Of a stretch of 64,000 nucleotides of DNA, positions 42,303 to 50,788 are shown piece by piece. This stretch comes from UBA6168 sp964573725. GTDB lineage: Bacteria > Bacteroidota > Bacteroidia > Chitinophagales > Saprospiraceae. The notes beneath the pieces are model-generated. The model saw only the letters and a program-made list of their open reading frames with translations, searched no databases and was not told the origin of the DNA. How positions within the stretch are numbered: position 1 is the first letter of the stretch; every line of letters starts with the position of its first letter. A program made the translations under genes and the position numbers. The stretch covers positions 62,001-126,000 of the forward strand of contig CAZNLJ010000008.1 of the NCBI GenBank assembly GCA_964573725.1, given 5' to 3'.

Positions 42303-42617
42303 ATGAGAAAGGCCAAGGTAAACATCAGCGATGACAAATTGCAGGATTCGTCGGAGATCCTGCGTGCACTTGCCCACCCACTCAGACTAAAGATTCTGGA
42401 GTTTATCGACCAAAACGAAGTTATCAACGTCAACAAAATCTACAACACGCTCAAGTTGGAACAATCCATCACTTCCCAACATCTCAGGATCTTGCGGTTG
42501 GCAGGCTTGGTGGAGACCATCCGGGAAGGCAAGTTCATCCATTACAAAGTGGATTACGACAAGGTGCAGAATGCGGTCATTTCCATCGGTCGCTTTGCGG
42601 GCCGGATAGAAGACTGA
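42303..42617 (+). CDS. ArsR-type winged-helix regulator, second of a tandem pair
   Basis: The 104-residue protein is a paralogue of the preceding regulator: LRALAHPLRLKILEFIDQN, LEQSITSQHLRILRLAGLV and a wing in REGKFIHYKVD align with it block by block. It too has no cysteine, arguing against thiol-based metal sensing. I chose the ATG at 42303; a TTG 18 nt upstream is in frame. It has its own AT-rich upstream region after the terminator. It is convergent with prs. The ligand and target are unknown. Confidence 0.82.
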   Translation: MRKAKVNISDDKLQDSSEILRALAHPLRLKILEFIDQNEVINVNKIYNTLKLEQSITSQHLRILRLAGLVETIREGKFIHYKVDYDKVQNAVISIGRFAGRIED

Positions 42618-42665
42618 GGCTGGGGGCGGGCAGCCGGGCGGACACGCAGGCCGTGCCGGTGGCAA

Positions 42666-43604
42666 TCAGCCTTCGATGAACAGCGCCGAGATGGAGCGGT
42701 GTTCGTGCGTGTTGCGGATGGCCCTGGCGAACAGCCTGGCCGTGGAGAGGACCTTGATCTTTTTGCACCGCTGGTTGTCCGGAATCGGAATGGTATCACA
42801 GACAATCAATTCCTGCAGGGCGGATTTCTCAATATTTTCAAAGGCTTTTCCGGACAGGACAGGGTGGGTGCAGATGGCACGTACGCTGCGGGCCCCTTCC
42901 TTGAGGAGGATATCTGCGGCGCGGCACAGGGTGCCTGCGGTATCCACCAGGTCGTCGACCATGATGACATCGGCACCGTTCACATCGCCGATGACGGTCA
43001 TGTCCTCGATCTCATTGGCCTTCTTGCGGTACTTGTCGCAGATGACGAGGCTCTTTCCGAAATACTTGGCATAGGTGCGTGCGCGCTTGACGCCGCCCAC
43101 ATCGGGAGAGGCGAAAATGACATTGTCCAGGTTCGTTTCCTGAAGATAAGGCATGTAGATCGCCTGGCTCTTGAGGTGGTCCACCGGAACATCGAAAAAG
43201 CCCTGGATCTGGTCCGCATGGAAATCCATGGTCATCACCCGGTCGGCTCCGGCTGCCTGCAGCAGTTCCGCAATGAGCTTGGCGGAGATGGGCACCCGGG
43301 GTTTGTCCTTGCGGTCTTGGCGGGCATAGCCGAAGTAGGGAATGACAGCCGTGATGTAGCCGGCGGAGGCCCGTTTGGCGGCATCGATCATCAGCAGGAG
43401 CTCCATGAGGTTTTCCGCAGGAGCAAAAGTGGACTGGACGAAAAAGACGAAGGCGCCCCGGACGGATTCATTGATGACCGGTTGCATTTCCCCGTCGCTG
43501 AAACGGTTGACATCGAGCGCTCCGAGCGGCTGGCCGTAGTAATCCGCGATTTTCTCGGCCAGGTAGCGGGATTGGGTGCCGGAAAAGATCTTGACTTCAA
43601 TCAT
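42666..43604 (-). CDS. prs: Ribose-phosphate pyrophosphokinase
   Basis: The 312-residue enzyme makes PRPP from ribose 5-phosphate and ATP for nucleotide, histidine and tryptophan synthesis. Marks are FSGTQSRYLAEKIADYYG, the SDGEMQPVINESVRG block, YFGYARQDRK (ATP), MDFHADQIQGFF and the PRPP loop DVIMVDDLVDTAGT. The ATG at 43604 gives the normal length; a start 123 nt upstream would add residues not found in the family. The gap to the next gene upstream (43605-43984, 380 nt) holds promoter-like boxes but no gene. Confidence 0.95.
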   Translation of the reverse strand: MIEVKIFSGTQSRYLAEKIADYYGQPLGALDVNRFSDGEMQPVINESVRGAFVFFVQSTFAPAENLMELLLMIDAAKRASAGYITAVIPYFGYARQDRKDKPRVPISAKLIAELLQAAGADRVMTMDFHADQIQGFFDVPVDHLKSQAIYMPYLQETNLDNVIFASPDVGGVKRARTYAKYFGKSLVICDKYRKKANEIEDMTVIGDVNGADVIMVDDLVDTAGTLCRAADILLKEGARSVRAICTHPVLSGKAFENIEKSALQELIVCDTIPIPDNQRCKKIKVLSTARLFARAIRNTHEHRSISALFIEG

Positions 43605-43862
43605 GGTATTGGATGAAAAGTAACCGATGCCTCCCGGAGCGGTCGTCGCTTGGGCAGCGGAAGGTCCCAACAGGATATCCATGTATTTCATGAGGGTCGG
43701 ATTGGAACGGAGGGCGCGGCGGTGCATGGTGCGGGCTGCCTTCCGTCCGAACGTCCCGGTATCTTTGTACGAACGGGCAGGCGCCGGCCAAAACGAAACG
43801 GACGACGCGTAAATATATCGATAAGCTTGTCATTTTGCCCGAAGTATCCGTACAAGGATGGA

Positions 43863-43870
43863 CAAATATA
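43863..43870 (-). promoter_or_regulatory. Candidate -7 box for prs
   Basis: The minus strand reads TATATTTG (TAnnTTTG). It would give prs a leader of about 255 nt. A plus-strand TATCTTTG at 43760-43767 lies inside that leader, facing the other way. Confidence 0.4.
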
Positions 43871-43984
43871 GGACACTTTGGATATTCCGGAAAAAATAGG
43901 CGGGTCTTGTCGCTCCGGACGGGTACCTGCCCGGTTCCTGTCCGGCGGTGTGCGTCCGCCTGCCGCCGGATGGACGTTTTGGGA

Positions 43985-45886
43985 TCACATCATGTAGGCC
44001 CAGGCGGTCTGGTAGCCGTCGCTTTCCTCACAGTGGTCCAACAGGTCACGATAGAATGGGTCCTTGCCGATGGTGGCGCTGTCTCCGACCATGACCAGCA
44101 ATTTGCGGGCCCTTGTCATGGCGACGTTCATCCGGCGGTAGTCGGCCAGGAAGCCGATGTCCCCTTTTGGGTTGGATCGCACCAGGGAAAGATAGATGAC
44201 GTCCCTTTCCTGCCCTTGAAATGCATCGATGGTGTTGATGTCGAGCGATATCGATGCAAGGACCGGGTCCTTGGCCGAAGCGGTCGCCATATGCAGGACC
44301 TGCTCCCGGTAAGGGGATATGAGTCCGATGGAAGGGGGCTCCTGTCCGTCGTACAGCCCGAGCAGCTGGTACAAGTGTTCGCACAGCAGCTGGAATTCCT
44401 CGGGGTTGTATCGGCTCCTGGATTTTTCGGGGGTTTTTTCCTCGAAACCGGTACCCGCGGTATCGATGAACAGGAGCGGCGCATGGGGTAAGGGGACGGC
44501 GAGCCGGTGATCCGCGACCGGTTCCGCCGCCTGTAACTTGCCTTGATAGAACCAGCGGTTCGGGAATTGCATGATGGACCGGTGCATGCGGTATTGTACC
44601 GTGAGGAGGCTGACCGGTCTGACTTTCGTGAGGCATCTCTCCATCAGGGTGACGGAGAGTCCGCCTTGCAGGGCCTTGGGGGATTTTACCGTGGGCGGGA
44701 GCTGGAAGGGGTCGCCGGCGAGAATGACCCGGTCCGCCCGGGTCAAGGGGATCCAGGTGGCCGGTTCCAGTGCCTGGGCGGCCTCGTCGATGACCAGGGT
44801 CCGAAAATGCCTTTTACCCAGGGCCTTGTGCATCGATCCCACCAGGGTACAGGTTATGACCTGGCTGCCGTCCAGCAGGCTCTCGACGAGGATATCCTCG
44901 AGGCGGTTGGCCCAGGCGGACAGCTCACCCGCTTCCTTGAACAGGCGGCCTCTCTCCCGGCGTTCGTCCTCTCCGAATTTTCTCTTGTACCGCAAGGCCT
45001 TTCGACGGGCCTCCGCGGCCTCCAGTCTTACTTTCCGGATGTTTTTCGCTTCGGGATGATTGGCCAGTTGTGCATCCAGGGTATGGCGGACAAGGTTTTC
45101 ATCGACCCGGGAAATATCTCCGAGCCGGAGGACGGACAATCCTTCCGCCGCCAGCCGTTCGGTCAGCAGGTCGGTGGCGGTATTGCTGGGCGCACAAACG
45201 AGTACGGTCTGTTCCGTCTGGCAGATCAGCCGGATGGCGGCCACCAGGGTGGTGGTCTTGCCGGTGCCGGGCGGGCCGTGTACGACGGCAATGTCTTGCG
45301 CAGAGAGGACCTGCCGGACGGCTTCCTCCTGCGAGGGGTTGAGTCCGGCCACCGTCACCGGCGCGTGTTCCCGGAACCGGGCATCCCGATTGCCATGGAC
45401 GATTTCCCGCAGCGCCGCCAATTGGTTTCCACTTGCTTCCCGTACCCGGGTCAGGGCATTTTCCATTTCCCGGTAGGTCCTTTCGTCGAAGGACAGGTTC
45501 ACGCCCAACGATCCGCCATGCAACCAGTCGGGAAGGTCCTTCCCGGAAAGCACGACCTTCATCCGGGTGGCGGTCATGGAATGGATGACGCCGCTTTGCT
45601 CCGGCTGCCGGACTTCGTCCGCCCGGTTGAACAACAGGACCGGCTGTCCCGGCCGGAAAGCCTGTTGGGTCCCTGCGGCAGCAGTCCGCGTGACCGTCAC
45701 GTACGCGCGCTCCCCGTATGTGTAGCCGGATTTTTCCAAGGTCACCGGATACCAGGTATACCCCTCCGATACGCTTTCCGCTAAGGTCAGTTGTTCTACG
45801 AAACGGCGGAACTGCTCATAATCCTGTTCCTTTTCCTGTCGCAACAACTGCTGCAGCAAGGCCAGCTCCTCTTGTGCTTTACTCAT
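43985..45886 (-). CDS. SF1 DNA/RNA helicase, IGHMBP2/Upf1-like
   Basis: The 633-residue ATPase has a complete superfamily 1B motif set: Walker A GPPGTGKTTT, the Walker B-like VIDEAAQALEP, LAGDPFQLPPTV, QYRMH and the closing VAMTRARKLLVMVGD. An N-terminal beta-rich domain (PVLLFNRADE region) matches the 1B domain of IGHMBP2-like helicases. It should unwind DNA or RNA 5' to 3' in the cytoplasm; bacterial members have no well-defined role. The ATG at 45886 lies 53 nt downstream of a -7 box. The 370-nt region from 45887 to 46256 holds that promoter and the tRNA-Ala terminator only. Confidence 0.88.
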   Translation of the reverse strand: MSKAQEELALLQQLLRQEKEQDYEQFRRFVEQLTLAESVSEGYTWYPVTLEKSGYTYGERAYVTVTRTAAAGTQQAFRPGQPVLLFNRADEVRQPEQSGVIHSMTATRMKVVLSGKDLPDWLHGGSLGVNLSFDERTYREMENALTRVREASGNQLAALREIVHGNRDARFREHAPVTVAGLNPSQEEAVRQVLSAQDIAVVHGPPGTGKTTTLVAAIRLICQTEQTVLVCAPSNTATDLLTERLAAEGLSVLRLGDISRVDENLVRHTLDAQLANHPEAKNIRKVRLEAAEARRKALRYKRKFGEDERRERGRLFKEAGELSAWANRLEDILVESLLDGSQVITCTLVGSMHKALGKRHFRTLVIDEAAQALEPATWIPLTRADRVILAGDPFQLPPTVKSPKALQGGLSVTLMERCLTKVRPVSLLTVQYRMHRSIMQFPNRWFYQGKLQAAEPVADHRLAVPLPHAPLLFIDTAGTGFEEKTPEKSRSRYNPEEFQLLCEHLYQLLGLYDGQEPPSIGLISPYREQVLHMATASAKDPVLASISLDINTIDAFQGQERDVIYLSLVRSNPKGDIGFLADYRRMNVAMTRARKLLVMVGDSATIGKDPFYRDLLDHCEESDGYQTAWAYMM

Positions 45887-45938
45887 TCCCTTGGGTCGCT
45901 TTTGATGCTGATGGTACCGTTCCGGCACCGCCAGGCGA

Positions 45939-45946
45939 CAAAAATA
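45939..45946 (-). promoter_or_regulatory. Candidate -7 box for the SF1 helicase gene
   Basis: The minus strand reads TATTTTTG (TAnnTTTG), placing the start near 45935 and a leader of about 50 nt before the ATG. Confidence 0.5.
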
Positions 45947-46209
45947 CGGGGAAGCCGGGCTGGGCGGTACCCTTGGCCCGCACTTCTACCAACCGATTGC
46001 CCCTGCCTTCCCGCTGTCCGCAGGGAATGCGGCGCGACGGGGACACCGGCAGGGACCGGACCGTGACTTCGGCCGAACCGGCCGGCGACTGCGGGCCGAC
46101 CTCGACGGCAGCTTGTGGAATGGCACTGCGGCCCGGCACCAGCCTTGTATAACCGGAGGAATCCTTCGGAAAGGCCACGGACGGTCGTGCATCAAATAAT
46201 CGACAGGAA

Positions 46210-46228
46210 ATGGTCCCGAAGGACCCAT
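46210..46228 (-). terminator. UUCG-loop hairpin downstream of tRNA-Ala
   Basis: Read on the minus strand, GGTCC-TTCG-GGACC forms a 5-bp stem with a stable UUCG tetraloop (46212-46225), about 30 nt after the tRNA 3' end. A pyrimidine-rich tract lies between it and the tRNA. A terminator or processing role is plausible. Confidence 0.45.
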
Positions 46229-46256
46229 GGAAGGAAGAAGAAGAAAGGAAAAAAGG

Positions 46257-46330
<74 letters not shown>

Positions 46331-46367
46331 TTTATCAAGTGACAATCCATCTTTTCGGATGCGGTGG

Positions 46368-46375
46368 CAAAAATA
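46368..46375 (-). promoter_or_regulatory. Candidate -7 box for tRNA-Ala
   Basis: The minus strand reads TATTTTTG (TAnnTTTG), about 38 nt upstream of the mature tRNA 5' end, a normal leader length for RNase P processing. Confidence 0.5.
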
Positions 46376-46789
46376 ATCTTTTTTGGGAAACTAACCTTGG
46401 GAAGCGAAAAAATAAATTGCCCCGACCGGGGAGCGGCATGAGCGGGCAGGTAACGGATCGTCCCCGCCGGCCTGCCGATGGCACGGCAACCCCGGACTTC
46501 CGCTTCGGCTACCCCCTGTCGCGCAGCCGGGAAAGAGCGGTTCCCCGGACGAGGCCGGCGCCTCGCGGCCATCAGGCCCCTCGCGGCCATCCAGGCGGAA
46601 CCGCCGGTCAGCGCCCGGAGGCAGGAGCCGGCAGGTACTGTTCCCTGCGAAGCCGGGAAGAAAAAGATTCCCTGACAAGGTGAAAGTACCCATTCCCGGG
46701 AATCCCTTGCTTTTCCGCCAGCGGTCTCGGGTGGTCGGGGCCGCCGGCCATGAAGGCCTTGCTCCTGCGGACCATCGGGAAGCGCCGGT
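46376..46789. other. Intergenic stretch without a recognisable gene
   Basis: The 414 nt between the tRNA-Ala promoter and the end of the ABC permease gene contain only short, Arg/Pro/Gly-rich open frames with no motifs. I see no RNA gene, repeat or strong hairpin in it. Confidence 0.5.
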
Positions 46790-48100
46790 TCAATCCCGGG
46801 AAAATATCCAGCGCCCCATTTCCCGCAGGTTGGCTTTCTTGCCGTAAAGCAGGATGCCCACCCGATAGATGCGGCCGGCCAACCAGACGAAGAACAAGGA
46901 GGAGGCGATGAGCAGCAACAGGGACAGCGCCAGTTCCCACCCCGGTGGCTCGAAGGCCAGGCGTGCCGGCATGAGGACGGGAGCGGAAAGGGGGAAGATG
47001 GAAAACCAGACCGCGATGGTGCCGTGAGGGTCTTCCATGACGGGGCTCAGCATGACGATGGACAGGATGATGGGGGCCATGGCGACCATGGTCAGGGACT
47101 GGCTTTCCCCGAGGTCGTCCCCCATGGCGGAACCGACGGCCGCAAACAGGGAAGCGTAAATGAAATAGCCGCCGAGGAAGTACAGCAGGAAAAGCGGTAT
47201 GATATAGGACCAATCCTGTCCGGTCAGCATCGTATAGAAGGCTGCGGATGCATCCGGTGCCGGTTCCGCCGCCGGTAGTCCGCCGGCCGCCGTGTCCATG
47301 CCGATGAAAGTACCGGCCAGGGAGCTCAGGCCCAGGGTCAGCGCCACCCAGATCAGCATCTGGGTCAGCCCGACCCCACTGACCCCGATGATTTTGCCGA
47401 GCATCAACTGGAAGGGCCGGACAGACGAAATCATGACCTCCACGATTCGGTTGGTCTTTTCCTCCATCACGGACCGCATGATCATGGTGCCGTAGAACAA
47501 CAGGATGACGTAGATGATGAAACCTGCGGCAAATCCGATGACCGTGGCCACTTGTGCGGAATTCCGCTTATCGGTTTCCAGCAGCTCGCCGGTTTCCGTG
47601 ACGGCCAGCTCCTTCTGCTCGAGGTCTACCCGGACTTTCAGCAGGGCCAGTTCCGCTTCCTGGTAGCCGGCCGCGAGGATCTTGAAATCCTCCACTTGGT
47701 TTCGGACAAGGTTTTCCAGTTGGTTCGTCTCGGAGAGGGAAAGTTCCCCCTCGGAAAAGTATTGCACGCGGAGCTTGCGGACCGTATCCGGAAAAGCCGG
47801 TACGTACAGGATCCCTGCGAAACCCTGTTCCTGATAAGTCGTTTTCAGGACATCCAGGGATTGGTCCCGGATGACGGCGAAGTGGAGATGGCTCCCGTTT
47901 TCCTCCGGTGGATGCATGATGCCGGAGGCATCCAGGACCGCGATGGACTTGTCCTCCCGCTCCGACAGGGTCGCGATCAGGACCGGTACGGTCAGTATCG
48001 CCACGAAGACCAGGGGAGAGAGCAAGGTGGTCAGGATGAAACTTTTCTTCTTGACGCGGGTCAGGTACTCCCGTTCGATGATCAGCCACAACTTGTTCAT
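46790..48100 (-). CDS. ABC-2 type transporter permease (NatB-like)
   Basis: The 436-residue membrane protein has one N-terminal helix (FILTTLLSPLVFVAILTVPVL), a large extracytoplasmic domain (about 45-185) and five or six C-terminal helices, with VMEEKTNRIVEVMISSVRPFQLMLGKI just after the second helix. This is the layout of the NatB half of sodium/drug exporters and related ABC-2 permeases. Its start overlaps the stop of the ATPase gene as ATGA, so the two are translated together. The exported substrate is unknown. Confidence 0.9.
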   Translation of the reverse strand: MNKLWLIIEREYLTRVKKKSFILTTLLSPLVFVAILTVPVLIATLSEREDKSIAVLDASGIMHPPEENGSHLHFAVIRDQSLDVLKTTYQEQGFAGILYVPAFPDTVRKLRVQYFSEGELSLSETNQLENLVRNQVEDFKILAAGYQEAELALLKVRVDLEQKELAVTETGELLETDKRNSAQVATVIGFAAGFIIYVILLFYGTMIMRSVMEEKTNRIVEVMISSVRPFQLMLGKIIGVSGVGLTQMLIWVALTLGLSSLAGTFIGMDTAAGGLPAAEPAPDASAAFYTMLTGQDWSYIIPLFLLYFLGGYFIYASLFAAVGSAMGDDLGESQSLTMVAMAPIILSIVMLSPVMEDPHGTIAVWFSIFPLSAPVLMPARLAFEPPGWELALSLLLLIASSLFFVWLAGRIYRVGILLYGKKANLREMGRWIFSRD

Positions 48101-49068
48101 ATCGCTCGATTATGCGGTGGTGGAGGAGGGACGTCGGCATCGGGAGCCGTTTGTTCCGCGCCGGTCACCTGGCGGATGAAGATTTCGTTCATACCGGGAA
48201 GGATCTCCTGGAAGGACCGGATGCGAAGCCCTTGTTGGATGAAATACTGCAGCAGCGCGTTGGTATCCCGGTCCGGATCGACCTGTACGAGCAGGGTGGG
48301 GCCGTCTGCGGATCGGACGGTCACGCCGGCGAGCGGAATGGATTCCGTCGGTCCGCCGGGTGGCGGAGGTTCGGCGAAGGAAATCCGGAAGAGGTGTTCC
48401 TTGAACTGTTGCCGGATGTCGGCCACCTTGCCGTACAGGATGTTGCGCCCTTTGTTGATGAGGACGATCTGCTCGCACAGTTCCTCGACCTGTTCCATCC
48501 GGTGGGTGGAGAAGATGATGGTGGTCCCTTCCCGGTTGAGGTGCAGGATCTCATCCTGGATGAGCCGGGCATTGATGGGGTCGAGTCCGCTGAACGGCTC
48601 GTCCAGGATCAGCAGCTTGGGTCGGTGGATGACGGTGGCGATGAACTGGATTTTCTGTTGCATCCCTTTGGACAGCTCTTCGACTTTCTTGCCCGACCAG
48701 TCCCGGATGGCGAACCGGTCGAACCAGTAACGGAGCGCTTTCCGGGTGTCGCCGGCGGAGAGCCCCTTGAGCTGTGCCAGGTAGCGGAGTTGTTCCCCCA
48801 CTTTCATTTTCTTGTAGAGGCCGCGTTCCTCCGGCATGTAGCCGATCAGCGCCGGATGCCGGCTGTGGAGCGGTTCCCCGTCGAACTTTACGTTCCCCGA
48901 ATCGGCTTTGGTGATGGTGGTGATGATTCGGATCAGGGAAGTCTTTCCGGCGCCGTTGGGTCCGAGCATGCCGAAGATGGCACCCTGGGGGATGTCGAAA
49001 CTGACGTGGTCCACCGCCAGGTGGTTGTCATAACGTTTGACAATGTCGTCGAGGTGCAGCAGGCTCAT
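48097..49068 (-). CDS. ABC transporter ATP-binding protein (NatA-like)
   Basis: The 323-residue ATPase has Walker A GPNGAGKTS, signature LSKGMQQK, Walker B LLILDEPFSGLDP and the H-loop FSTHRMEQ. A C-terminal extension of about 80 residues follows the nucleotide-binding domain, as in DUF4162-type NatA proteins. It powers the coupled NatB-like permease encoded just downstream. The ATG at 49068 (MSLLHLDDIVKRY) starts the domain; the 57 upstream codons are rejected because they lie across the promoter. It is divergent from the XRE-type regulator gene. Confidence 0.93.
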   Translation of the reverse strand: MSLLHLDDIVKRYDNHLAVDHVSFDIPQGAIFGMLGPNGAGKTSLIRIITTITKADSGNVKFDGEPLHSRHPALIGYMPEERGLYKKMKVGEQLRYLAQLKGLSAGDTRKALRYWFDRFAIRDWSGKKVEELSKGMQQKIQFIATVIHRPKLLILDEPFSGLDPINARLIQDEILHLNREGTTIIFSTHRMEQVEELCEQIVLINKGRNILYGKVADIRQQFKEHLFRISFAEPPPPGGPTESIPLAGVTVRSADGPTLLVQVDPDRDTNALLQYFIQQGLRIRSFQEILPGMNEIFIRQVTGAEQTAPDADVPPPPPHNRAI

Positions 49069-49136
49069 GGAGCTGGTATTTTTTCGGATGAGGAGGCAGC
49101 GGGTCGCCGGAAGACCGGCAGAATCCCGACCAGTGG

Positions 49137-49144
49137 CAAAAGTA
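49137..49144 (-). promoter_or_regulatory. Candidate -7 box for the ABC exporter operon
   Basis: The minus strand reads TACTTTTG (TAnnTTTG), about 70 nt upstream of the ATPase gene. Confidence 0.5.
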
Positions 49145-49268
49145 TCCGGATAAAGGACGAAGGCAGGGAATTTTATATCGGCGGGCATATTTATCCGATG
49201 AAAAGCGAAGGGGAGGCAGGTTCCGGCCGTTTCCGGCAAATTGCTGCGAATATTCGCTGGAACACTTG

Positions 49269-49276
49269 TAGCTTTG
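49269..49276 (+). promoter_or_regulatory. Candidate -7 box almost touching the XRE regulator start codon
   Basis: TAGCTTTG (TAnnTTTG) ends 4 nt before the ATG at 49281. If used, the transcript would begin at or within a base or two of the start codon, giving a leaderless mRNA. No -33 element at ideal spacing is evident. Confidence 0.45.
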
Positions 49277-49280
49277 TAGG

Positions 49281-50762
49281 ATGAGCCAAAAGAAATCCAA
49301 CGACCGGATCCTTTTCGGGTGGAAAGTGAAGCAACTGCGGCAGGAGCAGGGCTTGAGTTTCGCCGACCTGGCTGCCCGGACCGGCATTTCCGTGTCCTAT
49401 TTGAACGAGATAGAAAAGGGGAAGAAATATCCGCGGGCGGAGAAGATGCAGGCCTTGGCCGAAGCGTTGGGGCGGAGTGTGGCGGACATGCAGGCGGAGG
49501 CGGACCGGAGCATTACGCCGGTGCAGGCATTGCTCCGGTCCAACTTCCTGCAGGAGCTGCCGCTGGAGTTGTTCGGGGTGGAGATGCACAAGGTGGTGGA
49601 AGTGTTGGCCGATGCGCCGGTACGGGTCAGCGCCTTCATATCCACCCTGTTGGAGTTGTCCCGAAACTATTCCCTGACGGAGGAGAACTTTTATTTCGGG
49701 GCCTTGCGGGCCTACCTGGAGTTGCAGGAAAATTATTTTCCGGCCTTGGAGCAGGCGGCCGCTGCACTTTCCAGGACGGCGGGTCTGTGGAAGGAATTGC
49801 CGGTGCCGAAAGAAAGGCTGGGTGTGCTGTTGAGGGAGCGTTACGGATACACGATTGTCGAGGACGGACTGGCGGCGCATCCGGAATTGGCCGGCATCCG
49901 GTCCGTCTATTTGCCGGCATCCCGCAAATTGCTGCTCAACAGCCGGCTCAGTCCGGAGCAGGTCGCGTTTCAGTATGCCAAGGAGCTGGGGTTCAGTTAT
50001 CTGGAATTGAAGGAGCGTGCGAATACGGCCAAGCTGCTCCGGGTCCACTCCTTTGAGGAAGCGCTGAGTCACTTCCAGGCCGGTTATTTTGCGGCGGCGC
50101 TTCTCCTGCCGAAGTCCGCCGTCCAGGCCGACCTGCGGCGCCTGTTCCGGTTGCCGCGGTGGGACGGGGGGGCCTTGCTTCGGCAGTTGTTGGAAAAATA
50201 CCACGCGACTCCGGAGATGTGGCTGCAGCGGATGTCCAACCTGTTACCCCAGGCGTTCGGGCTGGGTCAGCTCTTCGTATTGAGGATGGTCCGGGAACCG
50301 GATGGCGGCCGGTTCCGGATTGACCGGGAGCTTCGCCTCAACCGGCGGGGGGAACCGTCCCTGCACCTGTTGCAGGAGCATTACTGCCGCCGATGGGCTT
50401 CCGTCACCCTGTTGCAGGAACCGGTACCGGGAACCGGACTGTCGGTGGCTGTGCAGCAGGCCGTATTCTCCGGGTCCGGGCAGTCTTACCTTTGCCTGGT
50501 CATCGCCCGTTCGGGAGGCACGGAATCGGGCGGTGGTCGGGATGTCAGCCTGACGATCGGCTTGCAGGTGGATGGGAAGCTGCGCAATCAGGTCCGGTGG
50601 CTCGACGACCCGCAGATACCCGTCACCCTCGTCGGTACCACTTGCGAACGGTGTGCCATCGCGGACTGCAGGGAACGGGCCGTCCCTCCGTCGGTGGTCA
50701 TGGCCCGGGAGCACCGGCGCAGTGTGCAGGCGGCCCTGGCCTCCCTGGAATCGGAAGGCTGA
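49281..50762 (+). CDS. XRE-family regulator with degenerate IrrE-like domain and Cys-rich C-terminus
   Basis: The 493-residue protein starts with a helix-turn-helix (about 12-68, TGISVSYLNEIEKG). A long helical middle part includes, at about 226-240, the place where IrrE/ImmA proteases have HExxH; here it reads QYAKELGFSYLE, without the histidines. The C-terminus has C455-x-x-C458-x4-C463-xR, the signature of the DUF2083 region in short-chain acyl-CoA-responsive regulators such as RamB/PrpR types. By analogy it may sense an acyl-CoA or acid and control catabolic genes; a metal or Fe-S cluster could bind the cysteines. It is divergent from the ABC exporter. Confidence 0.8.
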   Translation: MSQKKSNDRILFGWKVKQLRQEQGLSFADLAARTGISVSYLNEIEKGKKYPRAEKMQALAEALGRSVADMQAEADRSITPVQALLRSNFLQELPLELFGVEMHKVVEVLADAPVRVSAFISTLLELSRNYSLTEENFYFGALRAYLELQENYFPALEQAAAALSRTAGLWKELPVPKERLGVLLRERYGYTIVEDGLAAHPELAGIRSVYLPASRKLLLNSRLSPEQVAFQYAKELGFSYLELKERANTAKLLRVHSFEEALSHFQAGYFAAALLLPKSAVQADLRRLFRLPRWDGGALLRQLLEKYHATPEMWLQRMSNLLPQAFGLGQLFVLRMVREPDGGRFRIDRELRLNRRGEPSLHLLQEHYCRRWASVTLLQEPVPGTGLSVAVQQAVFSGSGQSYLCLVIARSGGTESGGGRDVSLTIGLQVDGKLRNQVRWLDDPQIPVTLVGTTCERCAIADCRERAVPPSVVMAREHRRSVQAALASLESEG

Positions 50763-50788
50763 GGAGGATTGCGGGCCTGCATCATGGG

